From Datisca glomerata (taxonomy: Eukaryota > Streptophyta > Magnoliopsida > Cucurbitales > Datiscaceae): 64,000 nucleotides of DNA. Made by a program: the position numbers and the translations under genes. The stretch's first letter is position 1. Every line of letters begins with the position of its first letter. A model generated the notes under the pieces. It was not told the DNA's origin. It made no database searches and saw only the letters and a program-made list of their open reading frames with translations. Positions 56,870 to 64,000 of this stretch are shown here, in pieces. The stretch is taken from positions 369,043-433,042 of the forward strand of contig QANY01008108.1 in assembly GCA_003255025.1 (NCBI GenBank), in the 5' to 3' direction.

Positions 56870-57800
56870 AATTTATTGTCCGAAAAAGTTCACAGTTGTA
56901 ATGTTTTCTTATTCTGAGCAGGACCAGGACCAACAGTATCTCTAAATTTGTTGATTAAGTCCCATTTATTTGGTATTGGATATTTTATCCATTCCAAAAT
57001 CTCTTTGAGCGGCTTACAATTAATTACTAAACAAGGATCTCTTTGTTTAAAGATTTGACTTTGAAGAGCAGAATTCTATGGTTGTTCTTCAATTCTTCCA
57101 AAATTTATTTTTCCTTGTAAAAACCACAATTGTTTTTCTTTACAAGAAATTAAATTGATAGATTTGAAAACATGATTTTATTTTAAAGTTTTCAATTTCT
57201 TATTGCGGGAAAAGAAAGAAATTGAATTCAGAGTGATAGTGAAAATTAATTATCATCAATAAATTTTTCTTTAATTGATATACATCTTCAATATTGTTAA
57301 TTTTTGAAGATTCATTGATTGTGGATGACTCATAGGAGGATTGTGTCCTACGGCTATCTGACTCAGAACTACTGTCTTGGTTAATAACATTAATAGAAGA
57401 ATTATAGATTTATTAGGTTTAAGTTCATGAAGATATCAACATTATTCTCAATGAATCTTCAAAAATTAACCAAAATTGAGAATTCCTGGTGGGGATAATT
57501 ATTGTCTAATCTTACACTTTAATACAGATTTACTGTTTTCTTGAATTTACAATTGTGAATATGTTAAACAATACTGGAACAATACCGAACCACCATTTTA
57601 AAAACCAACTTGGAAAATCGATTTTGAAATTTTTATTAATAATCTTTTCAGATTTAATTTTAGATGATTCTAAATTTGTAAATGATTCTTCAATATTATT
57701 AATGTTTGAGATTCACTTATTGTAGACGACTCATAGGTGGACTCTGACCCATAGTTTTCTGAATATGAATAATTTAATCTCTTTATATTATACTTAATTC
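56870..57800. pseudogene. Unresolved endogenous caulimovirid debris
   Basis: Inverse and direct scraps. Two related segments (57285-57345 and 57695-57745) share GATTCA(T/C)T(G/T)ATTGT and GA(T/C)GACTCATAGG. No continuous frame. Confidence 0.4.
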
Positions 57801-57809
57801 TACATCTTT

Positions 57810-57823
57810 TGGTATCAGAGCCA
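57810..57823 (+). promoter_or_regulatory. tRNA-Met primer-binding site of the endogenous caulimovirid
   Basis: TGGTATCAGAGCCA, complementary to the 3' end of initiator tRNA-Met as in plant pararetroviruses, followed by AACCTGGTGGGGATAATT. The same following sequence occurs after a second, decayed site at 63467. Confidence 0.7.
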
Positions 57824-57939
57824 AACCTGGTGGGGATAATTATTGTTTCTACTTTATTTTCTACATAATTAAACTGTTCACCACCTATTATGGCTAGTTA
57901 GCATTGTCTTTATTGTTGCTTAATTACTTACTTGATATT

Positions 57940-58250
57940 CTCTGGTGAGGATTTACGTCTCTAAGAGGTCTTACTGAGATACCTGAAGCTATTACGTCTA
58001 TCTAGATTGGTTGGGTCGTCATTGTGTTGGGTTAGACCTTATCAATTTGGTTTATATTCTTGGTTCAGGATATCTGGATTCAAATTTTTTGAATTTCTTA
58101 ATTACTGTTCTAATTTTTTAGTCCTAAAATTTTGATTATTAATAGATGATTCAGGAAAGAAACTCCTAGGGGTCTATTAAACAGATTACAAATTACTTCT
58201 CAATAAAAATATCATTAGAAGGAGCAAGTCTCCTTGGTCCTGCTTAGCTT
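57940..58250 (+). pseudogene. Caulimovirid debris including a TLPSGFTSL-type scrap
   Basis: 57955-57995 repeats the GATTTACGTCTCTAAGAGG segment; 58010-58070 (GGTCGTCATTGTGTTGGG) recurs at 63063 and, inverted, at 62815. The order differs from the other copies, so it is rearranged. Confidence 0.45.
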
Positions 58251-58254
58251 TTTA

Positions 58255-58420
58255 CATCTAAAAGGCCGGTGAAATTAAACAAGAAGTTCCTCGTTTAGTG
58301 ATAAATTATAAGCCCCTTAATAATGTTTTAGAATGGATAAGATATCCAATACCAAACAAAAAGGATTTAATAAATAGACTTGGAGACGCAGTTGTGTTTA
58401 GAGAATACCAACCTAAAAAC
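58255..58420 (+). pseudogene. Endogenous caulimovirid reverse transcriptase fragment
   Basis: Reads RLVINYKPLNNVL-like (LVINYKPLNNVLEWI) and RYPIPNKKDLINRLGDA, a conserved block at the start of the pararetrovirus RT domain. It breaks off at about 58398, and the catalytic block is not present nearby. Most similar in kind to caulimovirids found integrated in many plant genomes (florendovirus type), which I infer from motif style only. Confidence 0.8.
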
Positions 58421-58564
58421 AATAGGTAAACGATTAGACAATATTAATTAGTGAGCGGTATAATGAACCATTCTTGCGTGGCACGAGTAATTATCCCATT
58501 AATCAAATCATACAATTTGCTTTGATTCAAAAATATCTTTTAAAAATTAACTGCAAGATGTGTT
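58421..58564. other. Short debris between viral fragments
   Basis: AGTGAGCGGTATAATGAACC...TAATCAAATCATACAATTTG recurs near 61042-61110 and partly at 60000, so it is a repeated piece of the same fossil virus. Confidence 0.5.
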
Positions 58565-58921
58565 TTGGGTGGAAAAATATTACTTCCAAACAAATTCTTG
58601 CCATGTAGCAGGCCATTCTCAATACTTTTAATTCCAATGTTTAATTTGTTAATAATCCAATTCCTGACCGTCTTTCTTATGAATTTATGCAGGAAATCAT
58701 TTCAAGATTCTACAATGGAGGAATTTAAGAATTTTGAGCTACTAGAATATAGAAAGGTAGAACCCATAATACTAGATCAAAACTCCTTTAATATCAAGAA
58801 GCTCAATGGCATTGCAACCACTTTTTGTTCAAAATCCTTATTCATTTATTATGGTCAAAATGGATTTGAATATCCAAAAAATGACTGGATTGATGAATTG
58901 GATAAAATGGTGGTCCATTAA
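58565..58921 (+). pseudogene. Endogenous caulimovirid fragment, possibly movement-protein N-terminal side
   Basis: 118 open codons. The second half, with FCSKSLFIYYGQNGFEYPK, resembles FCSKLLFINYGYGRFEYLK on the minus strand at about 62750-62695, which there leads into a movement-protein-like region. Here the similarity ends at GFEYPK, so the piece is truncated. Confidence 0.45.
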
Positions 58922-59400
58922 AGGTCTTACCTTATAACTTTTTCCAATTGATTTACAACAATGTTTTAATTTATTTTTAAAGATTTACAAACCCTCACCA
59001 ATTGAGGTCTCATTTCTCCAAATACTTTGTTTTCCACTAGATTATTGTTTATTAATTTAATTCTTTTTTTTATTTCAAGTTTAATATTTTTAATTTATTT
59101 TTGAAGTTCCTGTAAAGTAACTTCTTTTTTCTTTCATTTATCCTTATTGAAAAATTCAATAAGAACCAACTGCCAATGCCAATATTTGAATAAACATAAT
59201 TTTTATATCAATCAGTAAATGAATAAAAGAATTTATCCTTGGCAAAATGTCAATGTTTGAATAATCAAAATCAAACAATCAAGTAATCTTGAAGATGATC
59301 ATAATGACACCTTAGTACAATGCAACAAATTTAGATATAAAAATAATTATTTTTTTATTGGGGATTTTGAGGTATGGAGTATACCTCAAATTGGTTGATC
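58922..59400. pseudogene. Caulimovirid debris
   Basis: 58930-59040 is related, in the same orientation, to 61920-62035 (ACTTTTTC...ATTTATTTTT...CTCACCAA(C/T)TGAGGT). No open frame of note. Confidence 0.45.
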
Positions 59401-59560
59401 ATGGTTTTGTGACTTTTGATTTACCCTTTGAAGAGAATTTGGACTGGTATTTGGATAAATTTAGACTGGATAGTTTGATTTGTGGAGTTTTGGCTTTGTG
59501 ACTTTTGATTTACCCTTTGAAAAGGTTTTGGACTGGTAGTTGATTTGTGGAGCTAGGTAA
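59400..59560. repeat. Two-copy tandem repeat, about 94-bp unit
   Basis: TTTGTGACTTTTGATTTACC at about 59406 and 59500, each followed by CTTTGAA and TTTGGACTGGTA. Confidence 0.75.
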
Positions 59561-59576
59561 ATGAGCTCATTAGTTA

Positions 59577-59900
59577 TTGGCAAAATGCCAATATTTGAAT
59601 AATCAAAATGAGACATTACACTTTGGCTTTATGACTTTTAATTTTATCATAATGACACCTCATCATAATAGGCTCATTAATCCATTAAGGATTAATGAGC
59701 CCATTTACCTAGGTAAACTATCCAGTCTAAATTTATCCAAACCCAAGTCTAAACCCTCTTCAAAGAGTAAATCAAAAGTAACAAAGCCAAAGTCTGAATA
59801 CTTTACAGATGATCAAGTAGATCATGAGATATGGAATATACATAAAATTCTCAATAAAAAAATAATTTCTTTTATCTCTAAATTTATTGTATTGTGTTGA
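59577..59900 (+). pseudogene. Endogenous caulimovirid fragment with Lys/Ser-rich segment
   Basis: 107 open codons including KPKSKPSSKSKSKVTKPK and EYFTDDQVDHEIWN. The basic low-complexity stretch is of the kind seen in viral structural polyproteins, but I cannot name the domain. The minus strand of 59400-59540 is partly complementary to it, so a small inverted duplication exists here. Confidence 0.4.
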
Positions 59901-60249
59901 TGTGTCATTATGATACATATTCAAAATTAAATGTAAAACTATTATTAGACTTGCTCCTTCTAATGATAGTTTTACAGTTAATTTTTAGAAGACATTTTTG
60001 AATCAAAGCAAATTGTCAAATAATTAGGTAGTTGAACAACTCAATTACACCAACGAAGGTCTAATTATAATAGGTAAACAATTAGACAAAACTAAGAATA
60101 AGGCTGATGAGTTTTTTATTGTTTACAACTGTGAATGTGTTAAACAATACCAGAACTATTTTAAATTGTTTGCCAGGATAATTAAACACAATAATGTAGT
60201 TATCTCTGCAAATAGAAGCAAACTGTCTCAATCTAAGAAAAGATTTTTA

Positions 60250-60465
60250 TTGAGGATTTTGCGCAATTAAACTGTCAACCACCTATTATGGCTGGTTATT
60301 ATTTTATTGTTGCTTAATTACTTACTTGAATAATTGTTTTTATCTAATCTCACTCTCCGCCCAAGTGGCTGGTTATTCTTATAATTGATTATTTTTCCTG
60401 TATTATTTGTTTATCTAAACTGTGAATCTATTTTATCAGAAGCTGACGTATCAGCTTCTATTTTG
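60250..60465 (-). repeat. Caulimovirid leader-like repeat, inverse copy
   Basis: Reverse complement of the 56318 and 61554 copies (TCTCACTCTCCGCCCAAGTGGCTGG, split here as CTCCGCCCAAGTGG; AGCTGACGTATCAGC). Confidence 0.78.
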
Positions 60466-61490
60466 TTAAACTTATAATAGTCCTTCAATGCAACCACTAT
60501 AATGATACCCAATAATCAATTATCAATAGCAACAATGACTCTGTAAAAATCACAATAGCTTTTAAGATAACAGTAATGAAGACACTAAAATCCAAGGTAG
60601 AAATTATCAAGGAACAACAGCAGCGGCTCCACCGAAATAAAGCAACAATAGTCACAATGACTCTTTTCAAGACACAATGATGAAGATACAAGAATCCAAG
60701 ATATCAATTATTAAGAAATATTTACATTTTATCTTCTTCTGCAATAATTATACTAGTTGTCAAATAATTAGACAACTATTCATGTTTTTTATTATTCTTA
60801 ATGAAAGTAGAAATTTAAAGTATTTTTACTTTTTTAGAATATAATAGTTCAGGTAAGTGATGAGTTTCCGATGAACTCTACTTTCCTTAGCTATAAATAG
60901 GTAGCATTATTTCATTTATTCCTTAGAACTCATTTTCAACTCTTAAACTGTTTGAGAGCAAAATTGGTTTTGTGAAACAAATCTTTCTTCCTCCCTCTTC
61001 TGTAAATCTTTCTTCTTCTTCTTTTCCTTTAACATTAATTAGAGAGCGGGATAATGAATCATTCTTGCATGACACAAGTAATTATCTTATTAATCAATAA
61101 TACAATTTGCTTTGATTTAAAAATGTCTTTAAAAATTAACTGTAAAATTGTCATTTAGTTTTGCAGTTAATTTGAAGACGTATCATAAAGACACCTCAGC
61201 ACAATGCAACAAATTTAGAGATAAAAGCAATTATATTTTTATTGGGGATTTTGGGTCTATTCCATACCTCATGATCTACCTCAGAATTAGATATCTTATC
61301 CATTAATAAATTTTTCTTTCCAAAAGAGTTGATTACTATCATCCTTTGACATTACTTTGGATAAGAATATATTTTTTTATCAATTGAAATCACTTAGGGT
61401 TAGACGCCTAAGATTAGTTAATTGATTATGAATACACGAAGTAATATTACTTGGTGTTCTAATGAAATGTTCAATTACTGTATAGAGGTC
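60466..61490. pseudogene. Caulimovirid debris with a promoter-like stretch
   Basis: 60893-60900 TATAAATA followed by AGGTAGCATT and a short leader-like sequence could be the fossil pararetroviral transcript promoter. 61042-61110 repeats 58435-58510. No continuous frame. Confidence 0.45.
60893..60900 (+). promoter_or_regulatory. TATA box, probable caulimovirid promoter
   Basis: TATAAATA within CTTAGCTATAAATAGGTAGC, embedded in virus-derived sequence and followed about 30 bp later by TTCATTTATTCC. It resembles the arrangement of pararetrovirus promoters. Confidence 0.45.
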
Positions 61491-61494
61491 CTAC

Positions 61495-61550
61495 TCTCGG
61501 GATTTACGTCTCTAAGAGGTCTTACTGAGGTACCTAAAGTTAACTAAATA
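61495..61550 (+). pseudogene. TLPSGFTSL-type caulimovirid scrap
   Basis: GGGATTTACGTCTCTAAGAG and TCTTACTGAGGTACC as in the other copies, here directly followed by the leader repeat. Confidence 0.55.
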
Positions 61551-61553
61551 AAA

Positions 61554-61765
61554 ATCGATACGTCAGCCTATGATTAAACAGATTCACAGATTAAATAAAC
61601 AAATATAATAAAGAAATAATCAATTATAAGAATAACTAGCCACTTGGGCGGAGAGTGAAATTATGCAAAAGTAATTATTCGTTTAAGCAAATGAGTAACA
61701 ACAATAATAATAACCATCCATCATAGGCAGTGAACAGTTTAATTATGCAGAAATTGAAGTCTTAC
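61554..61765 (+). repeat. Caulimovirid leader-like repeat, copy 2
   Basis: Matches 56318-56530 throughout; the end (TTTAATTATGCAGAAATTGA) is followed by CTTACTGAGGTACCTGAAGC again. Confidence 0.8.
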
Positions 61766-62436
61766 TAAGGTACCTGAAGCTAACTAAATAGAAACTGATA
61801 CGCATCATCTGATAAAACAGATTTACAGTTAATAATTTTTAAGAATAAATTAAAACGTTGTTGTAAATCGATTGGAAAAAGTTCTAAGACATGACTGTGA
61901 ATGAACCACCATTCATGATCTTCCCTTAGAACTTTTTCTAATTTATTTATAATAATATTTTAATTTATTTTTGAAGGTTTACAAACTCTCACCAACTGAG
62001 GTGTCCTTCCCCAAACACTTTATTTTCCAATAAAATACAAAATACCTTGAATATTGAAATGACAATACTCGGTTGAAAATAGAATCTTCATCAGAGAATA
62101 TTATGTTAAATGGTGGGATAAGTTGAATACCTAGAAAATCATTGCATCCATCAATTATGAATTTGTAACATATTATTAATGTTTGATTACCTCAGTATGA
62201 GGCAGATTGTGAGTGGTGATGTAACTGTTAGCTACCATTGCCAGGTATTGCAATTTATTGAGAACTTCATGTTCAAAAAATCCATCAATATTTCATTCAT
62301 GTAATTTCTCTGCAGATATAGGAAATTGATTAACGAAGGAAGATTCAATAATTTGTATATCTGGCGGCATATGCTTCAATTAGGTTATTTCAATCGAAGG
62401 TTAGATTTCTAGGATTTGAAATACATCATTCTATAA
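61766..62436. pseudogene. Caulimovirid debris
   Basis: Pieces shared with 58922-59040 near 61920-62035; the rest (62040-62436) is not recognised. Confidence 0.4.
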
Positions 62437-62760
62437 TCAGGCTAATTGATAGAGTAATAGAATTTGCTGACAAATTCTCCAATGAAATCCTAGATAAAAC
62501 ATAGTTACATATATGACTTTTACAATAAATTGAGAATTGACTGTAAGCCTCTCTTTAACAGGCTTAAAAAGAATCTCCTTCCATGGACAACTGCCCATAC
62601 TGATATAATCAAAAGGATTAAGTCTCATGTTAAGACACATCATTGTCTTAGCATTCCTACCAATAATTCTTACAAAATTGTTCAAACAAATCTCTCTGAT
62701 TTTTAGATATTCAAATCTACCATAACCATAATTAATGAATAAGAGTTTTGAACAAAAAGC
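62437..62760 (-). pseudogene. Endogenous caulimovirid movement-protein-like fragment (inverse)
   Basis: Minus-strand frame with NNFVRIIGRNAKTMMCLNMR, FDYISMGSCPWKEILFKPV and ERLTVNSQFIVKVIY. The Y-I-x-x-G-x block followed by a basic stretch fits the core of 30K-type movement proteins of caulimovirids. This is inference from motif pattern, without an alignment. The frame ends with a stop at about 62437 and its start is missing. Confidence 0.5.
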
Positions 62761-63320
62761 AGTTGTCCTGCCAACCCTTTTGGGTTCATGAAGATCATCA
62801 ACCTGATTGGGAAGGTCTAACCCAACACAATGACGAAAATACTAGGTCTAATAATAATGATACTGCAAGTCTTTCATAAACCCTTGAAAAATTCAATAAA
62901 AATGAAGGAAAGGAAAAATAAGTTGGCTTACATGAATTTCAAAAAGAAATTAAAAATATTAAACTTGAAATAAAAAAATAAAAAAATTCAAACACTAAAT
63001 TGTTTTATTTTATTATCCTAGTAAATGTTTGAATGGTAATTTTGGATTCTTCTGTGAGATGCTGGGTCGTCAATGTGTTGGGCTAGACCTTCCCAATCAG
63101 GTTGATGATCTCATGAACCCAAAACTAATAAAGTTCTGAAAGAAAAACCTTTATTAAATCTTCCAGATAAAACCACTTTGAATATTGTTCTCATTAATAA
63201 GTAGATTGATAAAATGCTTCAAGAATTGAAAAATCAATATGTAGAATCATCTTTTTCTGTTAAGGTTATTAACCAAGATAGTAGTTTTGAGTTACTTAAT
63301 TCCGCATCTTTTACTGTTTC
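62761..63320. pseudogene. Caulimovirid debris
   Basis: 62815-62840 is the inverse of 63065-63100 (GTCAATGTGTTGGGCTAGAC...AATCAGGTTGATGA), a short inverted duplication. 63190-63330 reads KMLQELKNQYVESSFSVKV and SFELLNSASFTVST, a possible coding remnant. Confidence 0.45.
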
Positions 63321-63329
63321 TACTAATCT

Positions 63330-63450
63330 ATAATGGTGACTTCTACAACCTTCTATTAGGGTCGCTCTTCTCCAACCTGCCTCTATAATCACTCTACCCT
63401 CGGGATTTACGTCTCTGAAAGGTCTTACTGAGATATCTGAAGCTAACCAA
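63330..63450 (+). pseudogene. TLPSGFTSL-type caulimovirid fragment
   Basis: Reads ALLQPASIITLPSGFTSLKG and LTEISEANQ. It matches the minus-strand frame at 56585-56839 over about 25 residues. Confidence 0.6.
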
Positions 63451-63466
63451 TTAGTGCGGGAAATTA

Positions 63467-63480
63467 AGTATCAGAGCCAA
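63467..63480 (+). promoter_or_regulatory. Second, decayed tRNA-Met primer site
   Basis: AGTATCAGAGCCAA followed by AACCTGGTGGGGATAATT, as after the site at 57810. Confidence 0.55.
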
Positions 63481-64000
63481 AACCTGGTGGGGATAATTCC
63501 GCATACTTTGATATTTTTCTCATAAATATCTTCAATATAATCAAAAAAATATATATCAACTCTGAACTCTTGTATGAATGCCTTTCATTCAGCAAGTATG
63601 ATTTCTTTGATCCATATTATATGAAGCTCAAAACCTATTATGTCTATCTAGATTGGCTATTTCAAAATATAAATGGGTCAAGGAAGACTCTAGTGTAGTG
63701 TCTGTCAATCATCCTCCTCTTGAGAAAATTATGATTAATCATAAGAATTCTTTAATCATTGCTTCTCCTTTCAAGATTGCAAAGGAATAAGAACTGGTTG
63801 TTTGGTAGTTGGGTCTGATGGACCCAGGTATTGTTATTTGATTAGGAGTGGAGGACTCCTCTTTAACTCGGGCCTTGAGGGCTAATTGGGAGTCAATGAC
63901 TAGCCTTGCAAGATACAAGATTTATAAATATTAATGATAATATTTTAGGATTAATTGAATCCTCACTCTATAATAGTCCAATCCATTTTTATTGTTTCAC
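63481..64000 (+). pseudogene. Caulimovirid debris at the right edge
   Basis: 63640-63790 reads LAISKYKWVKEDSSVVSVNH and NHKNSLIIASPFKIAKEQEL, about 50 codons without stop and then broken. This may continue beyond the window. Confidence 0.45.

Overview
This is a nuclear plant genome window, most likely from a eudicot. It has intron-rich genes with GT-AG junctions, an AT-rich intergenic background, plant retrotransposon families, a Mutator-like element with plant-type cargo and fossil caulimovirid sequence. I cannot assign a species.

Only two conserved host genes are present, in the first 16 kb, and they converge tail to tail. Positions 1307-9344 (+) hold the 3' part of the histone acetyltransferase gene GCN5/HAG1: nine exons and 285 codons, covering the end of the acetyltransferase domain and the bromodomain. 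Its first exons lie left of the window. Positions 10684-16075 (-) hold a complete nine-exon gene for a plastid tryptophan synthase alpha subunit (312 aa). A GCN5 intron contains a nuclear copy of mitochondrial DNA: part of nad5 with its group II intron domain V, still in genomic (unedited) form. A SINE with a 15-bp target-site duplication lies upstream of TSA.

From about 16.4 kb onward everything is repeat-derived. 18.3-21.2 kb is an array of short perfect palindromes split by a solo LTR of a copia family (called Y here), next to a decayed GRF zinc-finger gene. 22.1-45.1 kb is a nested, partly inverted complex of two retrotransposon families. X is a gypsy-type element with a Tat/Ogre-like primer site, a gag fragment, several tandem-repeat blocks and no visible pol. 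Y is a copia element with long LTRs, whose dead gag-pol is joined head to head to an inverted 5' half. The solo Y LTR at 40421-43666 has a perfect 5-bp duplication and an internal 509-bp triplication.

45659-55356 is a complete 9.7-kb Mutator-like element bounded by an exact 9-bp target-site duplication and about 208-bp terminal inverted repeats. It carries a Ulp1/C48 protease-like gene (+) and a MuDR-type transposase gene (-), both with disabling changes. Almost every non-coding compartment of this element holds a block of one short palindrome (CGTGTAG-A-CTACACG and variants). This is the most unusual structure in the window.

56.3-64.0 kb is a scrambled set of endogenous caulimovirid fragments (reverse transcriptase, probable movement protein, tRNA-Met primer sites, repeated leader) in both orientations, all non-functional.
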